This document shows positions 31,601-44,400 of a stretch of 64,000 nt of DNA, piece after piece. Each line of letters opens with the position of its first letter. Position 1 is the first letter of the stretch. The notes under the pieces were generated by a model, which had not been told where the DNA came from, did no database searches, and saw only the letters and a program-made list of their open reading frames with translations. The stretch lies in contig JAVDOI010000010.1 in the NCBI GenBank assembly GCA_032191485.1, positions 6,999,318-7,063,317 on the forward strand, written 5' to 3'. The stretch comes from Leptoclinus maculatus (taxonomy: Eukaryota > Chordata > Actinopteri > Perciformes > Stichaeidae). The translations under genes and the position numbers were made by a program.

Positions 31601-34600
31601 TCAGCATCAGCCATTTAATACAGTATTATCCTTCTCTCCTCCCTTCCTATCACAGATTTTCTCCCCCAGAGGCTGATGCAGCTAAAGAAAGTCTGGTTAA
31701 CACTGTATTTGTGGCCTGCATGGCTGCCTGCCACTCACTGACCAAGATCGAGGGCGAGCTCTCCGGAGACCCTTTAGACCTCAAGATGTTCAGCGCTACA
31801 GGCTGGGTAAGGCTGGGTATTTTCAATGTTTACACCCAACGTGCTTAGTCACTGGCACCACAACTAGCTGGGATACCGGTCTGTACATGAATTATGCAGC
31901 ACCACGCTCATCAGCATTGGCAGAGAAAGCTCTTCTTGGCTAAAGTGGTTTACAGTCTGGTTCCATGGATACTTCAGCATGAACAGCAGAAAATGCCTCT
32001 TCCTTTCAAGAGGTAGCATGGACTACAAGCTCAACATGTTATTAAGATATCATATGACCTCGTTTTTGTTTATTTTTGTTAGATCCTAGAGGAGCCCACA
32101 GAGGAAGAGACTACCCTCCACAATCCCATAATGCCCACAGTGGTGCGACCTCCAAAGCAGTCCGTCCCTGAAGCCAACCAGAACAATCCACTAACTCACA
32201 ACATGGTGCAGTAACTCTCCGTGTCATTATTTTGTGATCAGTATATTTTTCTATAGCTGTAAAGATAATATAGTTGTAGTTGCCTGACCTCAAATTATAC
32301 CATTATTAAATCCTTGTTTTTTTCCCCAGGAGCTGTCTGCATTATCAGTAAGTCGTCCTTTTTTCATGAAATCTTCATATTTCTTACAGCAAATAGGTCG
32401 ACATTCTGGAAAACACCCTTATTCACTTTCTTGCCGAGAGTTACATGAAAATATTGATACTAATCTCATGTTTTTATGTTAAATATGAAGCTACTGCCAG
32501 CGACTGCTTAGCTTAGCATAACATAAAGACTGGAAACAGGGACTCACTAATTAACACGCTATGTCATGTTCGGTCAATCTGTACGTGTAAAAACTGTAAA
32601 TTGTGGTTTTACAGGGGGGGGGGTTACATGCAGATTGCCTGGCAACCTCAAAGTGATGACATGACTCCAGGTGCTGGTTGACAGATGGTTCTACAGAGCC
32701 AGGCCAGCTGTTTCCCCTTGGTTCAAGCCTTTATGCTAAGCTAAGCTAACAATCTCTTTGCTGTTGCTCCATATTTAACGTACAGACATGAGAGGACGAT
32801 CTTCTTATCTAACACTCGGCCATTCGTTTTACACTGAAGGTGAAATATAAACTGATTTTATACAACATGTCTTCTTCTCCTCAGTCCTGTGAGATTGGTA
32901 TTGTGCGTCAGTTCCCCTTCTCCTCGACCCTGCAGAGGATGAGTGTGGTGGTCAGGAGGCTGGGTGAAAAACACATGAATGCTTACTTGAAAGGAGCACC
33001 GGAGGTTGTGGCCAGCCTCTGCAAACAGCACACAGGTTTGACACTTCCTCTCTATGTTAAAGACTTGGGTGGATATTTCCTCCCTTCATTTTGGCATCAC
33101 TATGAAGATGCACAAAGTAATGAACAGTAAATAAAACAAGGATTTCAGTGTCTTTGATTACGGCCTCTATATCTCTTCCACATACTGCACTCAGACTGAC
33201 ATGGCTCTGTCACTCTTCAGTCCCTCAGAGCTTCACAGAGACTCTGGAGACCTACACCAGGCAGGGCTTCAGGGTTATTGCCCTGGCACATCGACAGCTG
33301 GAGTCAAAACTCTCCTGGCACAAAGTCCAGAGCCTCAGCAGGTACTGTTCCCTCCACAGATAACACTGCACGTAGCTACTGGCAGAGACCCAACATCACT
33401 GTAACTGTTAATAATCAGTTCAAATATTTACAGTGCTACTTGCACTAAAACGTGAAGAAATGTACTCTCTGAATCAAACTGCAAGCTGCTTGCTGGACTC
33501 ACAATTTTGTACTCGCAAACAACCTGCAGGGAAAAATCCATCTTATGTTAAAGGGCGTAACTCGGGCGTAAAATGTTATTTAGCGGTTTGGTTGTATTGC
33601 TAGATAACAAACCCATGTGACCATTTCATTGAAAACAACACATTCATTTCTGATTGTGGATGTTTTAAATCATTCTGCTCAATGGAGGACATTTTTAACT
33701 TCCGTAGAAGGACAAGAAAGGTTAGCAGAAAGGCAAGATATAAAAATAATTGTTCTCAGATTCTATAAAGTGACTTGAAGCATGAATCTTATACGGTAGT
33801 TGTCAATATATAGTGTCTATGACTTATTGTCATTGTTTATATTTGTTGCTTTTAGGGACCTGATAGAAACCAACATGGAGTTCCTTGGTTTGGTCATCAT
33901 GCAGAACAAAATAAAAGAGGAGACAGCTGGGGTTTTACTTGAATTACGGCAAGCTAACATCCGCACTTTGATGGTCACAGGTGAATCAGTTTTGTCACTT
34001 TATCCACTAATTACTTTTGTTTTAATGTCATGTCATCATTGCATCGACGGCTGATATGTAAAGGACATCATTCTGAATCAGTACGTTCTCTTATTTCCCC
34101 CCTTTTCTCTCTTTTATCCTCTTGTTAGGTGACAACATGTTGACAGCGATATCTGTGGCTCGAGATTGTGGGATGGTGCGCGCACATGAGCGGGTCATTA
34201 TTGCAGATGCTGCACCTCCTAAGGATTTCCACCCTGCTAGTATCACATGGCATTACACTGACAACCCAGCTCAGACCAACAAGGACAATCAGGTGAGACT
34301 GAGTAATAAATAAAATCAATGTATATTAAAAAACAAAAGCCTGTTCATGGTAGAGAATATTTGTATTATCTATCTTTATTAGCCTGGGAAAGTTAAAACT
34401 GCTCCAAAAATAATTTGAGCTAATCATGATAGGCTTTTGTTTTCATGCCAAAAAGGTGTCCCATTGAATCTTCCACAAGTCATGTAAGATAATACGGTTT
34501 GATAGTTTTCTGGTGTTGGAGGGGTATTGACTCATCGTTTCTCCTTCAGACTGTGGAGATAAACCTGGAGGACGGGGTATATGACAAGAGAGTTACTCAG

Positions 34601-37600
34601 CAGGAACAAAGCTATCACTTTGCTGTGACTGGCAGAGCCTTCGCTGTTATCACTGAGCACTTCCCTCAACTCATCCAAAAGGTACAGGTTCATCTTCGGA
34701 CACAAACACCTGTTCAGATTTGGTGTTAGGTTTACATCAGGGGCAGTTTTCGTTTCTGTCTTACCACACTGATATCATGTCGTTTGGATGTTGCTGTAAT
34801 TCTTTGTCTCTCCACACGGGGGCGCTGCAGCTCGTGCTCAAAGCCACTGTGTTTGCCCGCATGGCTCCAGACCAGAAGACTCAGCTGGTGGAAGTCTTGC
34901 AGAGCATTGAGTGAGTCTCTCGTGTGTGTTTGTGGCTTCAGCTGTAATCTGTTGATGAGCTTGATTTCCATCCGTTGACGTTCATGTGATTAAAAAGATT
35001 CATCCCCTCTGGCAAATGTACAACTTTCACCCGCTGTTCTCCTTCCAGCTACACTGTTGGGATGTGTGGTGATGGTGCAAATGACTGTGGAGTAAGTATG
35101 GATTTTTTATTTTTTTTTCAAATCATGACATCAATATACTTTATCCCATTACAAGACTGATGACGCCTTTGTAAAGCAGCTTACATGCCGGTGTCTGATT
35201 GGCTCTCAGGATCTGCAGAAAAATTGACGGAACACTTGAAACTTTGTAAAAGCAAATGAGTGTGAAGGCAGTGGTTTATTGCTCCTTTACCAAAAAAAAA
35301 ATCCATTATGACATTTGAAAAATAGTCAACTATCCAACAATTAAGAAACATTTTGTGTTGAAATATTTTTACAATTTAAAAGTTGTAAGTGGTATATCCA
35401 GACCTACATATATCCATATATAATATAATGTAATGTTTCTAATGCAAAACCTTATATTTCAAAGTTGCTAGTATGATACTAGTAAGTAGTATCTAAAATG
35501 TAAAATATTTCCACCGGAAATGTAGTAAAGGTCTGACAAATCTAATTACACAAATACAGGTGTGTCACATTGAAACTCCCACCTCTTCTTATTGGTAATA
35601 TTTTAATAAAAAGTGATGCCAATTAAGTTTTCTCTCCGTCTCAGGCTTTGAAGAGAGCTCACAGTGGGATCTCCCTGTCTGAGCTAGAGGCTTCTGTTGC
35701 GTCACCGTTCACCTCCACCACCTCAAACATCTCCTGTGTCCCCAACCTTATCAGGTAGCAACTCACAAAAAAACATACAGATTACAGAATTTGACATTTC
35801 AGAAATACACTACTAAGTATGTTAAAAAAATGTTTGACACACGTTTTCAAACATCGTTGCATCAGTTCTTTCAGTAACCACCAGGGGTGTCATGATACAG
35901 ACACAGGGTACACAGTTAATAACATTCTCAGGTTTACTTTTACATGTGATGATTGTCCTTTTTAACTTTCTTCTATTAATTCTGATTATCTCTGAATTTC
36001 TTTTCTTCATAAGAGAGGGCCGAGCTGCCCTCATAACATCATTCTGCGTGTTCAAGTTCATGGCTCTCTACAGCATCATCCAGTACCTCAGTGTCACTTT
36101 GCTCTATTCGGTAAACACGTTGTATTGATTTACGTTGATCAAAAAGCAAAAAAAAACCAACACATTTTGTTGTAACAATTTATTTTTCCTCTTTGAGAAT
36201 GTAATAAGTTCTTGGTGTTTATTCATGTCTTTGATGTTTTAAATTTGATAAGGTGAAAGCAACATGTACGGTTCCCACATGACATACAGAAGGTTCATCA
36301 TGGTTTATTTCCTGATATTGTAGATTCTCAGCAACTTGGGAGACTTCCAGTTCCTCTTCATTGACATCGCCATCATTCTCATCATTGCCTTCACAAGTGA
36401 GCAGCATGAAAAAAAAAGAAGCTTTTAATCAACGTTTGAATTTGGTGGGGTTTGACAAAAAAGCAATCAATTATTTTAACTTACAGTATTAACGCGCAGT
36501 AACTTCTGTCTTCAGTGAGTCTGAACCCGGCATGGAAGGAGCTGGTGTGGCACCGCCCGCCGTCCAGTCTGATATCCGGCCGGCTGCTCTGCTCAGTTCT
36601 GACCCAGATCCTCGCCTGCCTGATCTTCCAGGTCCTGGCTTTCCTCTTAGTACGACAGCAGAGCTGGTATGAGACATGGACGCCTCAGTCAGAGTGAGTA
36701 ACGTACCTGAAATTAGCTCCAGCAAAAACTATGAATCAGTAAATCACTTGGTTGGTAAATATATGTAAATGCTACTATATACAGTCTTTTGTCTCGGCCT
36801 CCTCTCTCCAGCTTTAAAATAAATGATTACATATTATCCTAGCTGCACACCTCACGCTGGTTCCAAACTGTTATTGCTGCACACATCCCCAATAAAGAAA
36901 AAAATCAAAACAAAATAATGAAGTGAAACAAACAATTCAGTCTGATTTTCAGGCTTTGTTCACATAGTGGTTATTCTTCTGTCTGGGTGGTTTACTTGGC
37001 TAATGAAAAGAAAGGGGTAAAGGCAAGCAAAAAGAATACATTGTCCATCTCATTTGTTTTATTACTAGTCTGACTTGTCTACTGCCTTGTTTTTATTCAT
37101 ATAGTATCTGCCTGGGGAATTGTGGTTAGATACAGTAACAGATTTTAAACAAGGTAAGCTGGTCAGTAGACAAACAGAAGAAAAACAGAACGCCAAAACA
37201 GTCTGACATCTTTTGTCTTATTGTTTTCTAATTTATGAATGCAGAACTTTCCAGAGGTTTGCATTAACTATCTGCTTCTCTCCTCCTTTAAGTGCCTGTA
37301 ATGTTTCCAGCTCCAGTCACAGCCGAAATGTAACGAGCCCCCACGACCACAAAAACATCAAGAACTACGAGAACACCACCCTCTTCTACGTCTCCTCCTT
37401 CCAGTATTTGGCTGTAGCCATCATTTTCTCCAAAGGAAAGCCCTTCAGACAGCCCAGCTACAAGAACTGTAAGACTTATTTATTCGTGGCGACGATTGAT
37501 TGTCGGTGTGATGCGTATGGAAAGAGATTATAATCAGCACAGAACAAGGCACATTCTGAGATGTATTTTTTACAATGCTGAAAAAGCATTACAATTAGAA

Positions 37601-38964
37601 GAGGTATGATTTGAATTAATAAAGATGATAACGATATTATGTCAAATAGAAAGTAGATTGAAAAGTAAACTGTCATTTTAAACTGTTCACTTTTTCAAAT
37701 TAGAATTCATTTGATAAATGCATCCATTCCTGTTTTAAAGCCGTTTATTTATCACTTCAATATGAGTATTACAATCTCTACTGGCACTAATCACTTATGT
37801 GTGGTATTCTTGCAAATTGAAAATAACCATTTAAGCTGGCGTCACTTCATTTCTTTTTATCAGGGCCGTTCATGCTGTCCTGTATCAGTCTGTATACTTT
37901 TGTCCTCCTCATCATGCTGTATCCTGTTCCTGCCATCGACAGCTTCCTGGAGGTAAGCTTTGGTTTTTTTCTAATGTTTTTGTTGTGCTGCCTGCTGTAA
38001 AATACACAACATATTGTCCCGGTTGTAGATTTGAACAGTAGAAACGTTTTTGGGAGAAGAGTGAAAGGTGTAACAATGGCTGCTGGGAAAGGTGCATGAC
38101 GTTGATGGTGTGTGTGTGGTTTTGCATTCAGTGCTCTCTTCCTGCTGCTCTGCCTCCACTCAGATCGTGTGTGTTCCCCATGACTGGCGCGTTACACTGG
38201 TCATCATTGTCATAGTGAATGCAGCTGTGTCTTTCATGCTGGAGGTACAAGACATCACACCCTGCAAGCTCTCTGTGACTGATCTCCTCTTTTGATTAGA
38301 ATACTGTGACTGCATTGCATGCATTGATTTTTTTTTTTCCTGCCTAATGAATGAAATCAATGAATCATATTTTTATTTTATTTTTTCAAGTTTGCTTTTG
38401 AGTTATTTCTCTGTGCGTTTCTGTGGCTGTAACCCAATCTTCATGACCCACTGAAATCTCCCGTAGATTTTGATCCTTGACATCATCTTGCGGAGGCTAG
38501 TTTTCAGATGCAATCAGGGGGTAAATCGCCCCGCAGAGCCCTCCTCTGCTGACACTCCTCAGGTTGGGAAGCTTTTGACTTCACTTTTCTTTTGTCTGGT
38601 TTCCCTTTAATGAAAGATTTCGGTACATTGACTTTTAACTCTCTAATTCTCTTGCTTCGTTTTTTTTCTCCGATGTCCTGTTACATGCTGTATAAATAAT
38701 CAAAAACTAAATCTAAAAAATGAATATTAAATGCATATTGCTGACTTGCTGCCTGGTTTCTCATACTTTACGTGTTCCCAGGAGGTCAATGATCGATGGG
38801 TCTCGTCCTTGCTCTCCTGGTTGTTCTGTCGGAGAAACAAGCCCCCGAGGGTCCGCTACATGCTCCTGGCCCTGGAGCTGCAGGACGCCGCCGACTGGCC
38901 TCCCAGACCGTCCACTGTCACCTACGCCAGCGATCTACAATCCCACATCTCTGCCCCCCTCTGA
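25603..38964 (+). CDS. atp13a3: Polyamine-transporting P5B ATPase, ATP13A3
   Basis: Thirty-two coding exons join in frame to 1243 residues: 25603-25653, 26569-26742, 27085-27258, 27436-27506, 27631-27714, 27864-27933, 28033-28167, 28294-28366, 28587-28718, 29349-29516, 29656-29813, 29950-30138, 31153-31214, 31656-31806, 32083-32205, 32330-32347, 32885-33035, 33221-33341, 33856-33980, 34129-34292, 34550-34681, 34831-34910, 35049-35091, 35645-35754, 36014-36110, 36324-36396, 36516-36693, 37293-37468, 37864-37952, 38164-38244, 38467-38562, 38782-38964. Visible motifs: TGES of the actuator (about 321-324), PPALPA in M4 (449-454), phosphorylated Asp in DKTGT (about 492, split by an intron), TGDN, GDGANDCG hinge (876-883) and C-terminal membrane helices. 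N-terminal INQGLEDEM and NPFYIFQLFSVILW favour ATP13A3 over A2, A4 and A5. The family moves polyamines across endosomal or plasma membranes (known). Exon 16 is an 18-base microexon. Confidence 0.93.
26010..26215. mobile_element. Foldback MITE fragment
   Basis: It contains GCTGTTTCCAGTATTTATGC, GCTAAGCCAAGCTAACC and ACACGAGAGTATC, hallmarks of a family whose fuller copy is at 32391-32835. It lies in an atp13a3 intron and is 5'-truncated. Confidence 0.6.
30552..30756. mobile_element. Decayed teleost MITE (ATTAATCG family)
   Basis: It starts AGCTGAAATGATTATTCG, contains CCGATTAATCG and TTTTGCACTGTTGGTCACAT, and ends near ATAATTAGTCGCAGCCTGA. This is the layout of a repeat common in fish introns. 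I cannot assign a superfamily with certainty. Confidence 0.55.
32391..32835. mobile_element. Foldback MITE, nearly full-length
   Basis: The left end (CTTATTCACTTTCTTGCCGA) and the right end (TCTTCTTATCTAACACTCGG) are roughly inverted copies of each other. Between them are the paired AGCTTAGCATAA and TTATGCTAAGCTAAGC motifs. It sits in atp13a3 intron 16. Confidence 0.75.
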
Positions 38965-39227
38965 CACCAACGTGACCAACAAGCAAACTACTGCACAGAC
39001 TAAACCTTAGCTTGAGTTGAGCTCAGAGATGTGACGGACGCTTAGATGATGTGTGTGGGACGTGGAACCCACTGGATGCCAGCGACCAATCCAGGAGCCT
39101 CATAAAGGTGAGGCTTCCTATTGCAACGAATGACCGACATTGTGAGCTCCTCATACACGAAGTTCTCTTTTGTTTTGATTAACCTCGCACTTGTCGCACT
39201 GCTGAAACTGGAGCCAGAGGTTTCTGT

Positions 39228-39318
39228 TAAAGGAATAGTTCAACACTTTTGGAAATATGGAACGCCTATTCGCTCTCTTGCTGAGAAGAGAAGAAAATTA
39301 GCATATATCCCAAAATGT
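39228..39318. mobile_element. Foldback MITE, one end
   Basis: TTAAAGGAATAGTTCAACAC followed by CGCTCTCTTGCTGAGA is the terminal part of the same family as 32391-32835. Only about 90 bases remain, 3' of the atp13a3 stop codon and possibly within its 3' UTR. Confidence 0.7.
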
Positions 39319-39463
39319 TAAGGTATTACTTTAAGATGACCTGATGTCTTACTAAGTCAAATGTTACTCCCAGTGCCATACTGCAAAATGCAAAAACAAC
39401 ACTTGACATTGAGAATGGTATATGAGTGTCAAATAAGTCTTTTAATTGTGGTCCTGGAGACAC

Positions 39464-40422
39464 CAGGGCTGCGGTCGAAAAGTCCTTTTTGCTTAGGAAG
39501 GTCCTTAACTGAGTGAGACGACCCGGAAGTATCTAAGAGGCCGCCATGATAAGAGCTGTTCGATGTCTCTATATGCTAAGGAAAGGTGCTTCAATGCTTC
39601 CTTACTTAGCTCCTTTAGCATAGGAAACCCTGGAACATCCTTTACCAAAGGAAAGAAGATAAAGCCTCCCCTCAAGTCCTTGCGGTGGCAACATTTCATT
39701 CGGCCGTCCATGAAAACAAACTTCTTTGCACATCTTGCCTATCTTGCACAGGTTTAACAATTCTTTTTATATAGTCATAAAGTAATGGGATTCATGTTGA
39801 TGAATATGAATAGACAGACGGTGACAATCCTTACGTTTCATTTCATATGTATTTATTTACTTTGAACATTTAACAAATAAGTAAGAAAACAAAACAAGAA
39901 TACAAAATATAATGAACAGTAAATATAGCAAACTGTCAATAAACAAATTCTCATTCTCAATAACAAGAAGCATCAGTAAAAAAAAACAAGCTATGCCTAT
40001 GATAAACTATTAAAGAGACAAAACTAACCAAACAGTTGAATCGACATCATTGCCCAAAGGAAATATTGATATTGAACGGTTTCATTGATAATTGTCAGTT
40101 TCTACTGAAGCAGTGTTGATTAAGTGTGAGCGCAGCAGGAAGGGAGGACCTCCGGTTCCCCTCCTTCACACACCTCGAGTGAAGCAGCCGGTCACAGAAG
40201 GAGCTCTTTATAAAGCCTGCATGCTAATTAAAGTAGATTTCATCCGGTCATGGTAGACCTACGTCACTGACATCCACCGGTTCTCTTTCTCTTTTCCTAA
40301 ATCCTTATGAATTCTCCTTCACATCTTTCCTTGACCTCATGATGTTTTCCATCAAGGTCAAGGAAAAGTGGTTATGAATAGACATTAGGAGTTCACTTTT
40401 TGACTTTTCGACCGCATCCCTA
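39464..40422. mobile_element. Non-autonomous DNA transposon with terminal inverted repeats
   Basis: Left end AGGGCTGCGGTCGAAAAGTC and reverse-complemented right end AGGGATGCGGTCGAAAAGTC match at 19 of 20 bases. The roughly 960-bp interior has no transposase frame. I see no convincing target duplication. A hairpin (CCTTGACC...GGTCAAGG) lies near the right end. Confidence 0.7.
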
Positions 40423-41074
40423 CTGTAGCAGAAACTGCCACAGAGGCGGTTTTGAGAACTTTGCCTTCTGTCTTAGGACAGATCTCATCAACACGATGGC
40501 GTCACAACCGACTGCAAGAAGCAGTCATGAAACTTTACAGGTGTGTAGTTGAGATCAAAATAAAGGTCAGGTTCAAAGATGGGTAGGTGTGAAGTGGGTT
40601 AAGGCCCCCCCCCCCCCCCTCCACACACACACTTTACGCCCCTGGCCCAATTTGGCGTCGTGACTGCTGTGATCCCATCGCAACACGGTCTCTAGTTTTA
40701 AACGTTTTTAATTACGTGACCCATTACTATATTTTAAATATTTGAACCACGTCCATTTAAGGCCTAAAAGCACTGGATAATTATTTCTGCTTCACTGAAA
40801 ATACAAACATGCATTCCTCCACTATCTTTAGCTGCTGCTAAAATCTAAAAGTTGTAAAACAGTTTTCAGGTCATATGGATTCAAAGAAACATGAGACACT
40901 TACGCATTTGAGCAATTTTATGAACATAACTGGTACTGTTGTATTTCTGAGACAGAAAACATTCCACTGCTGCATTTCTGTCTTAGAGTTGCTTCGGTTG
41001 AAATTCTTCCTGTGGAAGAGAGAAGCAGAAATTCTGTGTCCCTTTAAAAAAAAAATGGTATTGCCGCTGACACT

Positions 41075-41075
41075 G

Positions 41076-41134
<59 letters not shown>

Positions 41135-41140
41135 GTGTGA
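41075..41140. repeat. (GT)n microsatellite
   Basis: About 32 GT units with two GC interruptions near the edges. The Cys-Val ORFs across it are artefacts of the repeat. Confidence 0.97.
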
Positions 41141-41461
41141 GAAAGACAGAGCAAGAGAGTGCGTTAGTTCATAATAAAAATCTAAATCATTTGTCCGTTG
41201 ATTATTATAAAATCTTTATGCTCTTTTCCTCAAAATACGACTTTCTTTGTTTGCAAGGAAACATAATTACAGCGTCTAACATCACTAAGGTACTGTACAT
41301 GACTGATCATGTTTTGATTAATTAAAGCAATATAATGAATCAAAATGAATCAATAAGACACTTGCTGCTGTGTTTTACTATTAACGTTTGATTTGTATAT
41401 ATTTTGATGTAACTATTTACAGCTGTTGTATACATATTTTTCTAGTTACGGTTAAAAATGA

Positions 41462-41467
41462 AATAAA
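41462..41467 (+). terminator. Candidate distal poly(A) signal for atp13a3
   Basis: This AATAAA in an AT-rich stretch lies 2.5 kb after the stop; a long 3' UTR would be in keeping with human ATP13A3. Another AATAAA at about 39938 lies inside the TIR element. The choice cannot be made from sequence. Confidence 0.3.
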
Positions 41468-41479
41468 TGAGAAATATGA

Positions 41480-44400
41480 CAATTGGTCCCCTACATTTCC
41501 TCTTTATTACCATAACAACTAACATTTACTAAGGGAATGCGTTTTTGAAAATTGCAATACAGTATTTTGTACTTATTTTCTTATTTCAACAAAATGTTTC
41601 AGTGTTTGGCAACAAATATCCCTGTGTTTGCTCTGCAGAACTCCCATTACATTTCCCAATAAATCTGTATATTAAGCCACTCTTGCGTGCTTCGTGGGGG
41701 GCTGACCCTGGTCACACTTTTTCAGCCAAGACTTACTGATCAATTATGGGCTTTCCCAGCCTCCTCGCTGCCTGGCATATGGGTGCTTAAAGGCGCGAGA
41801 GTGGAGGAGAAAGAGGGGTATCATTTCATGTGGAGATCAGGGCCTACAGGCAGTGAATGGGTGGATTTAAGGGGGACGGTGAAAAAAGGGGAAGGGGGTC
41901 CTCGCTTGTCCCAAAAAGAAAAGAATCTCCCACAGATCAGGGAAGAGCCTTTTTGGGAATATTCATGATGAGGATGAGGAGGCATCATGAATTCATGTGT
42001 GTCTCCCTGACTTGCACGGATCATCTTTTCAGTAAACACTGATGTGCACAGAGCCGGGATGTCTTGCTTTTCGATCCGTGTTTGCGATGTGGTTTGGTGG
42101 ATAGTGTTGCCTCTCCACAAAGCAATATGGGTTTTTGTGTACTCTGCTGTATTCCTTTTGTATCGGTAGAGCAACAGATGGAGAGTGGTGGAGAGGCATA
42201 AAGAAGCTAAAACACACAGCCTTTCTTCCTCACAGCCAGCTACTCGCTCAAAAAGATTTTCTCAAGCTTGCGCTCAGACGTGTGCTATTTCAAACATTTT
42301 GGACTTCATCTCCTTTCTCTTCTACCCATACGTTTTTTTGTCTGAGTTGTGTACTTTGGGCCGATGCCTAGTCTTTGTTTCTTTACTCACAACAGTCCCC
42401 GCCGAGTGATCAGGACTGCTTAGAATAAATTGTAGAGTAACGGCCACTGTTGCACACTTTTGTGCAGCAGAAGTTATCATTGCGGGTGCTTTCTCAATGC
42501 GTCTGTTAACAAGACGCATGCTTTCACTTATTCTTCATAAAGTCTGCGAGCAGATGTCAATCTGCTCGCAGCTTCTCTGAAAGTATTTCAACACTCTTAA
42601 GGCCCTCGTCTTGATTTATAGTCGGGACACAAGGCCAACCTGATGCTCACTTACGGTTGGCCTCATTTTACAGATGATACAAAGGCAACCACGTCTGGTA
42701 AAAGGTCTGTGACCTACCAGACAGTCACAAAGGCCTTCTCCTCCCTCCTGTCCCGTAAGCATGGGCTCCTTCTCCGGCCCTTCCTGGTGTCCCTGTCCCC
42801 CTTCCTTTATCAGTCCTACCAGGCCTGAATGGGCTCTGTGGTTGGTCAATAAATTCAGCAATTCAGGGGGTGGACAGATGCAGCCGTGTTAACGTTTGTT
42901 CACAGGCTTGTTGGAGGGACGGGCCCCACCCCGCAGCTCTTTGTCCCCCGTGGTCCCTCAACAGGTTAGAAGTCAATGGAGGGCCTTGTGTTGAGGTGGC
43001 AGGGGCATGGATGGAGCCGCCTCTCACATGGCGTTCACACAGGGGGAGGACCGGCCCGGATCACTGTGACACTTGTTAGTGTGGGGCCACACAACATTGC
43101 TGGGTTGCCTCTCTCGCTCTCCCTCGAGGGCCCGTGCGATATTCAGCACTTTAAACAAACTAATGGTTGAGGCTGCCGGGTTGCGTCGACGTAAGATGAT
43201 CTGCACTCAGAGGCCTGGAGCGACCACACTGAAAAGAAGTGCACAAGTGTATCTTACAATCTCAGTTTACAGATCAGACTCGCAATAGAAATGAGGTCAG
43301 GCCTTCATTTGGTCCACAATCTGTAGTTTAAATTTAAACTAGAATAGCATTAAATGCACTTTTGTGGCTCCTGAAAGTGTCACACTGTTGCTGAGTTATA
43401 GTCTGTTTCTCAGACTCGGCTGGGCCAAAGCATGGGAACAGCCACACTGGGAGAAAAGAGACACAGAGAGCCATAGATGGAGCAGCACACAAACAGAGGA
43501 CGGCTTTAGGAGACAGAGAGCAGCGGACAGAAAAAGGCGCACAGAGACTTGAAGAGGGACTTAGAGCCATGACTGAAGCCTAACTGTCATGAGAAGATGA
43601 GAGTTGCCATGGCCACCCAGGAGCCACCCAGCAAGCATGTGAGCAGGGGAGGCTCGGGGGCCTGGGCCCGGGCCTGTGGATCACATGCACTAACCAGGGA
43701 TTATGTGCATAAGTGATGAGCACTAAGCCGGCAGGTGAAGAAGGGAGGCCCTGGGACAAGGAGCGCGCCATCCCTCAGGACAGCTCCCCCTGTAAAGAGC
43801 AGGGACTTTTTCCCAAGTGAGGCTGATCTCCCGTGTGAAGGGGACTCAGCCAGAGGTCCTCGAGTGCTGAAAGGGCATCCCCCGGGCTGCTTTCACAGCG
43901 TAAGTGGCCAAAAACGCTGGTCTTGTGAGTCATCTTGAGTGGCAAGAATGGGCCATCTTCACATTCATAAATCCTAATGCAAACACACTCATGGTTATGG
44001 ACTAAGCTTGGATCAGGATAAGCACCACATGGCAGTGCATCAGCAGGGCTCTTGTTGAAGCTTTTCGGCTTGGTGCCGGTATAAAACAACCAATTCTACG
44101 GACTTTTATCCATCAGAAAGAAAAAAAGAATCTAATTTAAGCAGTAAGCTAAGTTAAATTTACAGTATATTTATGGACAGGAGCTTCACTTTATAGCCAG
44201 GATCAACAGGTTGTTTTGATGCAAGGAATCAATGCTCATAATATCCATGGCCTTACAGGAATGTGTTTGAACCCTGATGGCACAAAGACATCACATTCCC
44301 ATGGTCCACAGAGGAAAAATACACAGTTAACCAACCTTCCCCCAACACCTTTTCAAGACGATAGTATCCCTGAACATATTAACATGTAAATACACTTAGA

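Noticed and set aside
41077..41325. ORF rich in Cys-Val
   Set aside because: Translation of a (GT)n microsatellite.
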